From NCBI GenBank assembly GCA_028564925.1, contig CM053029.1:297488264-297552263 (forward strand): a stretch of 64,000 nucleotides of DNA. The letters run 5' to 3'. The notes beneath the pieces were generated by a model, which had not been told where the DNA came from, did no database searches, and saw only the letters and a program-made list of their open reading frames with translations. The number at the start of each line of letters is the position of its first letter. Within the stretch, counting starts at the first letter, position 1. The DNA comes from Lithobates sylvaticus (Eukaryota; Chordata; Amphibia; Anura; Ranidae). This document shows, piece after piece, positions 13,010-25,180 of this stretch. Position numbers and translations under genes: made by a program.

Positions 13010-13425
13010 GTTTGTTCTTAAGTAGAATCTGTTTGTAATTTTGAACAGGTACATTTTTAAGTGTAGCTCCATCCAAAAAAATCTATTTTTAAGCTTTTTC
13101 GAGAACATAGGGAAGGGTTATCACCCCTGTAACATTTGTTTTGCTGTCTGTGCACCTGTTCAGAACATTTCACCTCACTTTCCGTCCCAATGACAAATGT
13201 TTTTGGAAAAGTAGGGTTTTTATTCAAACGAGGATTGGTGATAAAGCATCAGTAGAGAGGAGATACCTTTTTCCAAAATTAAATATAACAGGATAGAATT
13301 TCCCTTTCTAGGGGTAGATTTCCTCTCACTTCCTGTTTTCTCCTTCCGTTTGCAAGTAGGAGTCCTTTCTAAGTTGGATGTTTGAAAGTAGGGGCCTGCC
13401 GTATATACTCTGCAGAAATTTGCCC
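13010..13425 (-). mobile_element. Captured Tigger-like MITE segment inside hAT-A
   Basis: This block is homologous in reverse orientation to the interior of the TA-flanked MITE at 53035-53458. Shared pieces include 'ggagctaca', 'atgttacaggggtga', 'gtcattgggac' and 'gaagtgagaggaaatc' (seen here as their complements). The terminal CAGGGGGTCCCC repeats of the MITE are not evident here. The same block is at 38935-39335 in hAT-C, so capture came before the two hAT copies separated. Confidence 0.75.
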
Positions 13426-13429
13426 CATT

Positions 13430-14400
13430 AGATGTTAATCTTGGTGGGCACAGGAATGGGCCCTGCTGTGAATTATTAGATCAAGATTTGTAATTGCATG
13501 CACCTGTTGAACAGGGGCAGAAAAATTGGGCCTTTGGTGGTGGTGGGTGGTGGTGGACGGTGTTGCCACAACACTGTAAGCCCTCACAGTTACTCTTGGT
13601 GGGCACAGGAATGGGCCCTGCTGTGAATTATTAGATCAAGATTTGTAATTACATGCCCCTGTTAAAGAGGGGCTGGAAAATTGGGCCTTTGGTGGTGGTG
13701 GTGGACGATGTTGCCACAATACTGTAAGCCCTCACAGTTACTCTTGGTGGGCGCAGGAATGGGCCCTGCTGTGAATTATTAGATCAAGATTTGTAATTAC
13801 ACGCCCCTGTTAAATAGGGGCTGAAAAATTGTGCCTTAGGCACTGGTGCTGGTGCCACAACACTGCAACCCCTCACAGATACTGTACTTGGAGCACAGCA
13901 ATCAGACCTGTTGCAAAGCATTGCATAAAAAATTGTAATTACACACCCCTGTTAAGCAGGGGTTGAAAAATTGGGCCTTAGGCACTGGTGCTGGTGCCAC
14001 AACACTGCAACCCCTCACAGATACTGTACTTGGAGCACAGCAATCAGACCTGTTGCAAAGCATTGCATAAAAATTGTAATTACAAGCCCCTGTTAAACAG
14101 GGGCCTTAGGCACTGGTGCTGGTGCCACAACACTGCAACCCCTCACAGATACTGTACTTGGAGCACAGCAATCAGACCTGTTGCAAAGCATTGCATAAAA
14201 AATTGTAATTACACGCCCCTGTTAAACAGGGCTGAAAAATTGGGCCTTAGGCACTGGTGCTGGTGCCACAACACTGCAACCCCTCACAGATACTGTACTT
14301 GGAGCACAGCAATGAGACCTGTTGCAAAGCATTGCATAAAAAATTGTAATTACAAGCCCCTGTTAAACAGGGGCTGAAAAATTGGGCCTTATCCACTGGT
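13430..14400 (-). repeat. hAT-A 3' array: about 3 units of ~145 bp plus 4 units of ~130 bp
   Basis: Two related tandem families. The block nearest the end has units marked by 'cttggtgggcacaggaatgg' and a (GGT)n stretch. The inner block has units marked by 'ctggtgctggtgccacaaca' and 'tactgtacttggagcacagc'. Each inner unit carries a short inverted repeat of the form CCCCTGTTAAACAGGGG. The equivalent array in hAT-C has more units (7 and 4). It sits between the transposase stop codon and the 3' end and could hold repeated transposase-binding or 3'-processing sites; that role is inferred. Confidence 0.85.
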
Positions 14401-14541
14401 GGTGGCACCCAGAAACAAAAATGTTCTTCCAAGCTATCATCAGGATCATTAAGGAGGAAGAGGATAGTCAGTCAACATAACAGGACAGTCACTCAGCATC
14501 AGCATAGGAAGTCTTGAAGGGATGTGACATTTCAAAATAAA

Positions 14542-17500
14542 TTATTTTGTTATATCAGCTTCAGGTGCCTGGTAGCTGGTGGTGATCCAAGACTGATTCA
14601 TCTTTATGAAGGTCAGTCGATCAACCGAGTCGGTGGACAGGCGCACCCTGTGATCAGTGACAAAGCCTCCAGCAGCACTAAATGTGCGTTCGGAAAGAAC
14701 GCTGGATGCAGGACAGGCCAGTAGCTCAATTGCATACTGTGCAAGCTCTGGCCAGTGATCCATCCTCAAGACCCAGTAAGCCAGAGGATTTTCGGTGAGA
14801 AAGGTGTCCAAGTCTGACCTTGCCCCTAGGTATTCCTGCACCATGTATATCAGACGCTGGCGATGGTTGCTGGAACCGATCATACCTTGGGGCTGCGGAC
14901 TAAAAAATTGTCTGAACGCATCGGTCAGACGTCCACCTTCCCCACCGCTCCTTCTGCTACTGACCGAAGCCTCAGCAACTCGTCGTCCAGGACCAGGAGT
15001 TTGTAACCTCCCAGTCTATGGGAACGCGTTGCACAGACCTTTCTGCAAGGCCTCCCGGAGATGTCTCATCCTCTGCTCCCTCTGCGACGGCAAGATAAGG
15101 TCCGCAACCTTACCCTTGTACCGTGGATCAAGGAGAGTGGCCAGCCAGTAATGGTCCCTCTCCTTGATCCGAAGAATACGAGGATCCTTCCGCAGGCTTT
15201 GCAGGATCAGGGAGGCCATGCAACGTAGGTTAGCTGAGGCATTCGGTCCGGAGTCTTCTGGGTCACTGAGGACGACATGATCCGCAGCCACCTCCTCCCA
15301 GCCACGTACAAGTCCACTGGTTTCTTGGGACTGTAAATCATCCCTAAAAGACTGCTGCTGCTGCTGCTGATGCTGAGTGCCAGGCTCCACCTCCATGCTG
15401 ACACAATCCTCCTCCTCCTCCTCCTCATCCTCTTCCTGTGTGATGGGTGGGAGAGAAGGAACACTGTCTGGATAAAGGGGGCCTTGAGAGGCAAGGAAGT
15501 CCTCCTCTTCCTGCCTCTGTTCTGCCTCAAGTGCCCTGTCCATTATTCCACGCAGCGTATGCTCCAACAGGTGGACAAGAGGTACAGTGTCACTGATGCA
15601 TCCACTGTCACTGCTCACCATCCTCGTGGCCTCCTCAAATGGTGACAGGACAGTGCATGCATCCCTGATCATGCTCCACTGGCGTGGGGAAAAAAATCCG
15701 AGCTCCCCTGACCCTGTCCTGGTGCCGTAGTTGCACAGGTACTCATTGATGGCCCTCTGCTGCGTGTGCAGTTGCTGCAGCATGGCCAACGTTGAGTTCC
15801 ACCTGGTGGGCATGTCACATATAAGGCGGTTCTTGGGCAGGTTCAACTCCTTTTGCAGCTCAGCCAGCCGAGCACTGGCATTATATGATCGGCGGAAATG
15901 CACACAGACTTTCCTGGCCTGCCTCAGGACATCCTGTAAGCCTGGGTACCTGCCCAAGAACCGCTGCACCACCAGGTTAAGGACGTGAGCCATACATGGC
16001 ACATGGGTCAGCTGTCCCTGTCGCAGGGCGGAGAGGAGGTTGGTGCCATTGTCACAAACCACCATTCCTGGCTTAAGCTGGCGTGGCGTCAACCACCTCT
16101 CAGCCTGCCCCTGCAGAGCTGACAGAACCTCTGCCACAGTGTGGCTCCTGTCCCCCAAACACACCAGCGCAAGCACGGCATGGCATCTTTTTGCCTGCAT
16201 ACTTGCGTAGCCCCTTGGACGCCTACGGAGCACCGCTGGTTCCGAGGACAGAGCACTCGAAGAGGTCATGGAGGAAGAAGAGGAGGGGGTGGAGGAGAGA
16301 GGTGTGTCACAACCAGTAGTAGCATTTTGGAGGCGTGGTGGCGGAACAACCTCCAACACTACTGCACCTTGTCCTGCATCCTTCCCAGCTGCCAAAAGAG
16401 TGACCCAATGGGCCGTGAAAGACAGGTAAGGTCCCTGTCCATGCCTGCTGGACCATGAGTCAGCGGTAATATGCACCTTACCGCTGACCGCCCTGTCCAG
16501 CGAGGCATGGACATTGCCTTCCACATGCCGGTAGAGAGCCGGAATCGCCTTCCGTGAGAAAAAGTGGCGTTTGGGAACCTGCCACTGAGGAACCGCACAT
16601 TGAACAAACTCACGGATGGGGGCCGAGTCTACCAACTGAAAAGGCAGCAGTTGAAGTGCTAGCAATTTAGCCAAGCTAGCATTCAACCACTGGGCATGTG
16701 GATGGCTGGGAGTAAACTTCTTTCGACGTTCCAGCAGCTGGGGCAGGGAAATTTGCCTGGTACAATCGGACGTTGGTGTACTGCTAGCAGAGTGCCCGCA
16801 AGTACTTGGCTGTGACACACCTAATTCTACACCTTCATTCCTCTCAGTGCAGCCTTCAGAGAGGACTGAAGGTATAGTGGGTTTGGAGATCCCAGCTGAT
16901 GAGGAGCAAGGAGAGGTCCGCTTTGTTCATTGGTGTGGGTCTTTAATGTGCGCTTGCCAACGAGCTGCATGGCAGGTCAACATATGTCTGGTCATGCTTG
17001 TGGTGCCCAAGCGGCTGATGTTTTGGCCACGCGAGATACGCTTGAGACATATGTTGCAAATAGCAGTGGTGCAATCTGATGCACTCGTCTCATAAAAGGC
17101 CCACACCAAAGAACTTTTGTAATAACGTGCAGAGGCAGCACCCTGCACAGGCGGAGCTCTGCGGTGTGATTCAGTTGGTGTGCTGGCCTCAAGCTGGCCC
17201 CCGGAGGGCATCCTGCCTCGTTGGAGATGTGCCGCCTCCTCCTCCTCCTCTCTCCGTTCAGGCACCCACGTGGAGTCAGTGACCTCATGATCCCCTCCCT
17301 CTTCACCACTGGAGCAAACCTGGCAGTAAGCTGCAGCTGGTGGAACATGACTGCCAGATTGCTGTCCTTGAGCATCCCCTCTCTCTGCGCTCACGCTACT
17401 GCCTTCCTCTAGCTGGGTATCATCATCCGAGCCTTCAAAACGCTGGGCATCCTCCTGGAGCATGTACCCAACACTGTGCTCAAACAGTTCGGGGGACTCC

Positions 17501-17817
17501 TCAGGAGGACATGGTGGGTCTAGGGAAGGGGTGCCTGATGATGACATTGAGTACGCGTTGGCAGCTGCTTTGCCAGTACCCTGAGCCCGGGTGAGAGAGG
17601 ATGAGGAGGGCTTGGTCATCCACTCTACCAAGCCTTCGGCATGATGCGGCTCAACATGTCCAGCTGCCGAAAATAAGGACAAGCGTGTCCCATGGCCACG
17701 TGCTGATGACGATGCACCACGTCCACGACCAGCACTGTTGTCTCTAGACACAGAGCCTGCTTGCCCTGTTTTCTTGGCTCGTGACTGTCTGCCTCTCCTT
17801 GTTGGTCTTCCAGACAT
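14542..17817 (-). pseudogene. hAT transposase with BED zinc finger, copy A (interrupted)
   Basis: A hAT-superfamily transposase would excise and insert the element in the nucleus by cut-and-paste. The ATG at 17817 (MSGRPTRRGR) lies directly after the leader array and matches the starts of copies C and D. In order: basic/Ser-rich N-terminus; acidic stretch; BED finger (AICNICLKR and a downstream H-x4-H); RNase-H-like core with ITADSWSS, a DNGTN block and CMAHVLNLV; RWNST; an Asp/Glu-rich insertion; and a C-terminal hATC dimerisation domain with SSVLSERTFSAAGG (near 14650-14720). The reading frame is interrupted by an in-frame TGA after the BED finger (near 16925, CAATGA where copy C has CAAAGA). 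A second stop (TAG) lies after NAFP near 15014. The remainder stays open, so decay is light. Leader, coding and 3' array order matches copy C. Confidence 0.9.
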
Positions 17818-17863
17818 TGTAATGGGTAGTGTATATTGTGCTGGAGTCACACAGCACACACAC

Positions 17864-19205
17864 TAACTCCTGCAGATGGCTGCCTTAGATGACAACAGGC
17901 CAGAAGGGCAGATACAGGGTAAGGTGGTTTAGTGTGCTGTGTTATAGTCACAGAGCACACACACACACTAACTCCTGCAGATGGCTGGCTGGCTGGCTGG
18001 CTGCCTTAGATGACAACAGGCCAGAAGGGCAGATACAGGGTAAGGTGGTTTAGTGTGCTGTGTTATAGTCACAGAGCACACACACACACACTAACTCCTG
18101 CAGATGGCTGGCTGGCTGGCTGGCTGCCTTAGATGACAACAGGCCAGAAGGGCAGATACAGGGTAAGGTGGTTTAGTGTGCTGTGTTATAGTCACAGAGC
18201 ACACACACACACTAACTCCTGCAGATGGCTGGCTGGCTGGCTGCCTTAGATGACAACAGGCCAGAAGGGCAGATACAGGGTAAGGTGGTTTAGTGTGCTG
18301 TGTTATAGTCACAGAGCACACACACACACACTAACTCCTGCAGATGGCTGGCTGGCTGGCTGGCTGCCTTAGATGACAACAGGCCAGAAGGGCAGATACA
18401 GGGTAAGGTGGTTTAGTGTGCTGTGTTATAGTCACACAGCACACACACACACACACACTAACTCCTGCAGATGGCTGGCTGGCTGGCTGCCTTAGATGAC
18501 AACAGGCCAGAAGGGCAGATACAGGGTAAGGTGGTTTAGTGTGCTGTGTTATAGTCACAGAGCACACACACACACACACACTAACTCCTGCAGATGGCTG
18601 GCTGGCTGCCTTAGATGACAACAGGCCAGAAGGGCAGATACAGGGTAAGGTGGTTTAGTGTGCTGTGTTATAGTCACAGAGCACACACACACACACTAAC
18701 TCCTGCAGATGGCTGGCTGGCTGGCTGCCTTAGATGACAACAGGCCAGAAGGGCAGATACAGGGTAAGGTGGTTTAGTGTGCTGTGTTATAGTCACAGAG
18801 CACACACACACTAACTCCTGCAGATGGATGGCTGGCTGCCTTAGATGACAACAGGCCAGAAGGGCAGATACGGGGTAAGGTGGTTTAGTGTGCTGTGTTA
18901 TAGTCACAGAGCACACACACACACACTAACTCCTGCAGATGGCAGGCTGGCTGGCTGGCTGCCTTAGATGACAACAGGCCAGAAGGGCAGATACAGGGTA
19001 AGGTGGTTTAGTGTGCTGTGTTATAGTCACAGAGCACACACACACACACACAACACTAACTCCTGCAGATGTCTGGCTGGCTGTCTGGCTGCCTTAGATG
19101 ACAACAGGCCAGAAGGGCAGATACAGGGTAAGGTGGTTTAGTGTGCTACTGCTGTGCTATACTAATACAGCACGCACACACACTAACTCCTGCAGATGGC
19201 TGGAT
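17864..19205 (-). repeat. hAT-A 5' leader array, 12 units of ~105-125 bp
   Basis: Twelve tandem units lie between the promoter and the transposase start. Each contains 'actaactcctgcagatggct', a variable (GGCT)n run, 'gatgacaacaggccagaagg', 'gggtaaggtggtttagtgtg' and a variable (CA)n run. Length differences come mainly from the two microsatellites. The array is unrelated by eye to the leader array of hAT-C although the coding sequences are close relatives. The same 12 units with the same unit-specific variants ('atggatggctggctg' with 'gatacggggtaagg'; 'gatgtctggctggctgtctg') occur in copy D. Confidence 0.92.
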
Positions 19206-19393
19206 TGGTAGAGATTGAGAACAGCACTGAGAAGAATAAACTATCCCTGCCTATTTTTCCTCTTTCCCTACACTATTCCCCACACAGAAATGAATCACAA
19301 GCAGATATAGTGTGTACACCGTACAGTACAGTCTGTCACTGACACTGTTCCTAACGCCGGAAAACACTACACGAGGCCGCCGGCGCGGCGGCC

Positions 19394-19400
19394 TTATATA
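19394..19400 (-). promoter_or_regulatory. TATA-like box of transposase A
   Basis: TATATAA on the minus strand, in 'cactatataaggccgccg', about 1.6 kb upstream of the ATG and just before the leader array. Position and GC-rich surroundings match the TATA boxes of copies C and D. Function is inferred from position only. Confidence 0.5.
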
Positions 19401-19430
19401 GTGTGGGGCGTGTACTAAACCCCCTGAGCT

Positions 19431-19467
19431 ATAATTGGCCACAGGCATCCTGCCTGTGGCCAATTAT
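19431..19467. promoter_or_regulatory. Perfect 17-bp hairpin at hAT-A 5' subterminal region
   Basis: Arms 19431-19447 and 19451-19467 are perfect complements with loop TCC. The same hairpin occurs at 104-138, 29027-29063 and 29315-29349. The central stem pair differs between copies but stays paired (GGCCACAGG with CCTGTGGCC here; GGCTACAGG with CCTGTAGCC elsewhere). Confidence 0.8.
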
Positions 19468-19498
19468 TGCTCTCCTCCCCCCCCCCCCCCCCCCCCCC

Positions 19499-19505
19499 TA
19501 TAAAA
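19499..19505 (+). promoter_or_regulatory. TATA box of transposase B
   Basis: TATAAAA directly after a poly-C tract and followed by GGCCGCCACGCCG, identical in context to 29386-29392. Confidence 0.55.
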
Positions 19506-19667
19506 GGCCGCCACGCCGTCTGCGCCGGTCACATGCTGTTCCGGCGTAGATAGAGCAGGATAGTTCTGTGACACTCTGCTGGATTTAGTTAGTTAGAGAG
19601 ATTTACTTAGAGAGATTGAGTTAGATAGATTCATTTACAAAGATTGATTTAGAAAGAGGGGCTTGTA

Positions 19668-22600
19668 GTGTGTTCGTGGCAGGCAGGCAGGCAGAGCTCC
19701 TATATTTTGTTCCCAGAAGCACCTATAGGACTTGTAGTGTGTTCGTGGCAGGCAGGCAGAGCTCCTATATTTTGTTCCCAGAAGCACCTATAGGACTTGT
19801 AGTGTGTTCGTGGCAGGCAGGCAGAGCTCCTATATTTTGTTCCCAGAAGCACCTATAGGACTTGTAGTGTGTTCGTGGCAGGCAGGCAGAGCTCCTATAT
19901 TTTGTTCCCAGAAGCACCTATAGGACTTGTAGTGTGTTAGTGGCAGGCAGGCAGAGCTCCTATATTTTGTTCCCAGAAGCACCTATAGGACTTGTAGTGT
20001 GTTCGTGGCAGGCAGGCAGAGCTCCTATATTTTCTTCCCAGAAGCACCTATAGGACTTGAAGTGTGTTAGTCCCATCACACAGAGATCATATATTTTGTT
20101 CCCAGAAGCACCTATAGGACTTGAAGTGTGTTAGTCCCATCACACAGACCTATATTTTCTTCCCAGAAGCACCTATAGGACTTGAAGTGTGTTAGTCCCA
20201 TCACACAGAGATCATATATTTTGTTCCCAGAAGCACCTATAGGACTTGAAGTGTGTTAGTCCCATCACACAGAGATCATATATTTTGTTCCCAGAAGCAC
20301 CTATAGGACTTGAAGTGTGTTAGTCCCATCACACAGACCTATATTTTCTTCCCAGAAGCACCTATAGGACTTGAAGTGTGTTAGTCCCATCACACAGAGA
20401 TCATATATTTTGTTCCCAGAAGCACCTATAGGACTTGAAGTTTGTTAGTCCCATCACACAGAGATCATATATTTTGTTCCCAGAAGCACCTATAGGACTT
20501 GAAGTGTGTTAGTCCCATCACACAGAGATCATATATTTTGTTCCCAGAAGCACCTATAGGACTTGAAGTGTGTTAGTCCCATCACACAGACCTATATTTT
20601 TCTTCCCAGAAGCACCTATAGGACTTGAAGTGTGTTAGTCCCCATCACACAGACCTATATTTTTTCCCAGAAGCACCCATAGGACTTGAAGTGTGTTAGT
20701 CCCATCACACAGAGATCATATATTTTGTTCCCAGAAGCACCTATAGGACTTGAAGTGTGTTAGTCCCATCACACAGAGACCTATATTTTCTTCCCAGAAG
20801 CACCTATAGGACTTGAAGTGTGTTAGTCCCATCACACAGAGATCATATATTTTGTTCCCAGAGGCACCTATAGGACTTGAGTGTGTTAGTCCCATCACAC
20901 AGACCTACATTTTCTTCCCAGAAGCACCTATAGGACTTGAAGTGTGTTAGTCCCATCACACAGAGGTCCTATATTTTGTTCCCAGAAGCACCTATAGGAC
21001 TTGAAGTGTGTTAGTCCCATCACACAGACCTATATTTTTCTTCCCAGAAGCACCTATAGGACTTGAAGTGTGTTAGTCCCATCACACAGAGATCATATAT
21101 TTTGTTCCCAGAAGCACCTATAGGACTTGAAGTGTGTTAGTCCCATCACACAGAGATCATATATTTTGTTCCCAGAAGCACCTATAGGACTTGAAGTGTG
21201 TTAGTCCCATCACACAGACCTATATTTTCTTCCCAGAAGCACCTATAGGACTTGAAGTGTGTTAGTCCCATCACACAGAGATCATATATTTTGTTCCCAG
21301 AAGCACCTATAGGACTTGAGGTGTGTTAGTCCCATCACACAGACCTATATTTTCTTCCCAGAAGCACCTATAGGACTTGAAGTGTGTTAGTCCCATCACA
21401 CAGAGATCCTATATATTTTGTTCCCAGAAGCACCTATAGGACTTGAAGTGTGTTAGTCCCATCACACAGACCTATATTTTTTTCCCAGAAGCACCTATAG
21501 GACTTGAAGTGTGTTAGTCCCATCACACAGAGATCCTATATTTTGTTCCCAGAAGCACCTATAGGACTTGAAGTGTGTTAGTCCCATCACACAGAGATCA
21601 TATATTTTTGTTCCCAGAAGCACCTATAGGACTTGAAGTGTGTTAGTCCCATCACACAGACCTATATTTTCTTCCCAGAAGCACCTATAGGACTTGAAGT
21701 GTGTTAGTCCCATCACACAGAGATCATATATTTTGTTCCCAGAGGCACCTATAGGACTTGAAGTGTGTTAGTCCCATCACACAGAGCTCCTACATTTTCT
21801 TCCCAGAAGCACCCATAGGACTTGAAGTGTGTTAGTCCCATCACACAGAGCTCCTATATTTTGTTCCCAGAAGCACCTATAGGACTTGAAGTGTGTTAGT
21901 CCCATCACACAGAGCTCCTATATTTTCTTTCCCAGAAGCACCTATAGGACTTGAAGTGTGTTAGTCCCATCACACAGAGATCATATATTTTGTTCCCAGA
22001 AGCACCTATAGGACTTGAAGTGTGTTAGTCCCATCACACAGAGCTCCTATATTTTCTTCCCAGAAGCACCTATAGGACTTGAATTGTGTTAGTCCCATCA
22101 CACAGAGCTCTATATTTTCTTCCCAGAAGAACCTATAGGACTTGAAGTGTGTTAGTCCCATCACACAGAGATCCTATATTTTGTTTCCAGAAGCACCTAT
22201 AGGACTTCTAGTGTGTTAGTCCCATCACACAGACTCCTATATTTTCTTCCCAGAAGCACCTATAGGACTTGAAGTGTGTTAGTCCCATCACACAGAGATC
22301 CTATATTTTCTTCCAGAAGCACCCATAGGACTTGAAGTGTGTTAGTGGCATCACACAGAGCTCCTATATTTTCTTCCCAGAAGCACCCTATAGGACTTGT
22401 AGTGTGTTAGTCCCATCACACAGAGATCATATTTTTGTTCCCAGAAGCACCTATAGGACTTCTAGTGTGTTAGTGGCATCACACAGAGCTCATATATTTT
22501 CTTCCCAGAAGCACCATAGGACTTGAAGTGTGTTAGTGGCATCACACAGACCTATATTTTCTTCCCAGAAGCACCCACAGGACTTCTTGTGTGTTAGTGG

Positions 22601-22705
22601 CATCACACAGAGATCCTATATTTTCTTCCCAGAAGCACCCATAGGACTTCTAGTGTGTTAGTGGCATCACACAGACCTATATATTCTTCCCAGCAGCACC
22701 CACAG
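19668..22705 (+). repeat. hAT leader array, copy B, about 48 units of ~61-65 bp
   Basis: Units share 'cccagaagcacctataggac' and 'gtgtgttagtcccatcacac'. The first six carry 'gtggcaggcaggcagagctc', including one 'gtgttagtggcagg' variant in the fifth place, exactly as in copy C. The later units have 'ttagtggcatcacacaga' as in copy C. The array is about 22 units shorter than copy C and lacks most of the 3' subtype with 'ttctttgcag'. No coding capacity is supported. Confidence 0.92.
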
Positions 22706-24680
22706 GACTACCGACTACAATCTCCTCATCCTCTCTCACCCAGGCTCAGGGGTACTGGCAGAGCATCATCAGCCACCCCTTCCCTAGACCCACCATGTCC
22801 TCCTGAGGAGTCCCCCGAACTCTTTGAGCACAGTGTTGGGTACATGCTCCAGGAGGATGCCCAACGATTCGAAGGCTCGGATGATGATACCCAGCTTGAG
22901 GAATCTGGCAGTACTGTTCCACCAGCTGCAGCTTACTGCCAGGTTTGCTCTAGTGGTGAAGAGGGAGGGGATGATGAGGTCACTGACTCCACGTGGGTGC
23001 CTGAAGGGAGAGAGGATGAGGAGGAGGACGAGGAGGAGGAGGATGCGGCGTCACATGTCCAACGAGGCAGGATGCCCCCTGGAGGCCAGGTAGAGGCCAG
23101 CACAGCAACTGTACAACACCGCAGAGCTCCGCCTGTGCAGGGCGCTGCCTCTGCACGTTATCAGAAAAGTTCTTTGGTGTGGGCCTTTTTTGAGACGAGT
23201 GCATCAGAACGCACCACTGCTATTTGCAATATTTGTCTCAAGCGTATCTCGCGTGGCCAAAACATCAGCCGCTTGGGCACCACAAGCATGACCAGAACAT
23301 ATGTCGACCTGCCATGCAGCTCGTTGGCAGGCACACATAAAAGACCCACACCAAAGAACTAAGCGGACCTCTCCTTGCTCCTCTCAGCTGGGATCTCCAT
23401 CCCCACTACACCTTCAGTCCTCTCTGAAAGCTGCTCTGAGAGGACTGAAGGTGTAGAATTAGGTGTGTCACAACCAAGTACTTGCAGTACACCGACGTCC
23501 GATTGCAAGCAGGCAAATTTTCCCTGCCCCAGCTGCTGGACCGTAGAAAGAAGTACACTCCCAGCCATCCACATGCCCAGCGGTTGAATGCTAGCCTGGC
23601 TAAATTGCTAGCACTTCAACTGCTGCCTTTTCAGTTGGTAGACTCGGCCCCCTTCCGTGAGTTTGTTCAATGTGCGGTTCCTCAGTGGCAGGTTCCCAAA
23701 CGCCACTTTTTCTCACGGAAGGCGATTCCGTCTCTCTACCGGCATGGGGAGGGCAATGTCCATGCCTCGCTGGACAGGGCGGTCAGCGGTAAGGTGCATA
23801 TTACCGCTGACTCATGGTCCAGCAGGCATGGACAGGGACGGTACCTTTCTTTCACGGCCCATTGGGTCACTCTATTGGCAGCTGGGAGGGATGGCAGGAC
23901 AAGGTGCAGTAGTGTTGGAGGTTGTTCCGGCCACCACGCCTCCAAAACGCTACTACTGCTACTGGTTGTGACACACCTCTCTCCTCCACCCCCTCCTCTT
24001 CTTCTTCCTCCAGTGCTCTGTCCTTGGAACCAGCGGTGCTCCGTAGGCGTACAAGGGGCTACGCAAGTACGCAGGCAAAAAGATGCCATGCCGTGCTTGC
24101 GCTGGTGTGTTTGGGGGACAGGAGCCACACTGGGCCAGAGGTTTCTGGCAGCTCTGCAGGGGCAGGCCGAGAGGTGGTTGACGCCACGTCAGCTTAAGCC
24201 AGGAATGGTCGTTTCTGACAATGGCACCAACCTCCTCTCCGCCCTGCGACAGGGGCAGCTCACCCATGTTGCCCTGCATGGCTCACGTCCTCAACCTGGT
24301 GGTGCAGCGGTTCTTGGGCAGGTTCCCAGGCTTACAGGATGTCCTGAGGCAGGCCAGGAAAGTCTGTGTGCATTTCCGCCGATCTTATAATGCCAGTGCT
24401 CGGCTGACTGAGCTGCAAAAGGAGCTGAACCTGCCCAAGAACCGCCTAATATGTGACATGCCCACCAGGTGGAACTCAACGTTGGCCATGCTGCAGCGAC
24501 TGCACACGCAGCAGAGGGCCATCAATGAGTACCTTTGCGACTACGGCACCAGGACAGGGTCAGGGGAGCTTGGTTTTTTTTCCCCACGTCAGTGGAGCAT
24601 GATCAGGGATGCATGCACTGTCCTCTCACCATTTGAGGAGGCCACGAGGATGGTGAGCAGTGACAGTGCATGCATCAGTG
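22706..24680 (+). pseudogene. hAT transposase, copy B (N-terminus deleted, cut by gap)
   Basis: Nearly identical to copy C from the SSSLTQAQGTG region to SSDSACIS, where the gap begins. The ATG and about 70 N-terminal codons present in copy C are deleted: 'ctaccgactacaat' joins directly to 'ctcctcatcctc'. The BED finger (ICNICLKRISRG), ITADSWSS, the DNGTN block and RWNSTLAML are recognisable. Several single-base insertions and deletions relative to copy C shift the frame, more densely than elsewhere. This is what one expects from a poorly polished contig end or a decayed second copy. The T-run before CCCCACG has 8 T here and 9 in copy C; 8 keeps this frame open. Confidence 0.85.
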
Positions 24681-25180
24681 NNNNNNNNNNNNNNNNNNNN
24701 NNNNNNNNNNNNNNNNNNNNNNNNNNNNNNNNNNNNNNNNNNNNNNNNNNNNNNNNNNNNNNNNNNNNNNNNNNNNNNNNNNNNNNNNNNNNNNNNNNNN
24801 NNNNNNNNNNNNNNNNNNNNNNNNNNNNNNNNNNNNNNNNNNNNNNNNNNNNNNNNNNNNNNNNNNNNNNNNNNNNNNNNNNNNNNNNNNNNNNNNNNNN
24901 NNNNNNNNNNNNNNNNNNNNNNNNNNNNNNNNNNNNNNNNNNNNNNNNNNNNNNNNNNNNNNNNNNNNNNNNNNNNNNNNNNNNNNNNNNNNNNNNNNNN
25001 NNNNNNNNNNNNNNNNNNNNNNNNNNNNNNNNNNNNNNNNNNNNNNNNNNNNNNNNNNNNNNNNNNNNNNNNNNNNNNNNNNNNNNNNNNNNNNNNNNNN
25101 NNNNNNNNNNNNNNNNNNNNNNNNNNNNNNNNNNNNNNNNNNNNNNNNNNNNNNNNNNNNNNNNNNNNNNNNNNNNNNNN
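24681..25180. other. Assembly gap, exactly 500 N
   Basis: Five hundred N, a round number typical of a placeholder gap of unknown size. Sequence on the left is plus-oriented transposase and on the right minus-oriented transposase. The two contig ends fall within about 50 bp of each other in transposase coordinates. Confidence 0.99.

Larger units (their letters stand above)
19476..24680 (+). mobile_element. hAT copy B: hAT-C-like element lacking its 5' end, running into the gap
   Basis: From the poly-C run onward the sequence follows hAT-C: TATAAAAGGCCGCC, leader, leader array, transposase. The first ~300 bp of hAT-C (terminal repeat and hairpins) are missing. The left neighbour, hAT-A, breaks at CTCCTC, which is most of the CTCCTCGC insertion site of hAT-C. 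The element stops at the 500-N gap inside the transposase. Most likely this is a second assembled version, or second haplotype, of hAT-C. Confidence 0.65.

Noticed and set aside
14542-17817. Domesticated host BED-finger gene (ZBED-like)
   Set aside because: The gene lies between transposon ends with target duplications, has near-identical copies nearby, and is interrupted by stops; it behaves as a mobile element gene.
19668-22705. Regular repeats of about 61-65 bp that could suggest a CRISPR array
   Set aside because: There are no unique spacers. The whole unit is repeated with small variants, in a vertebrate transposon leader, and no cas genes are present.
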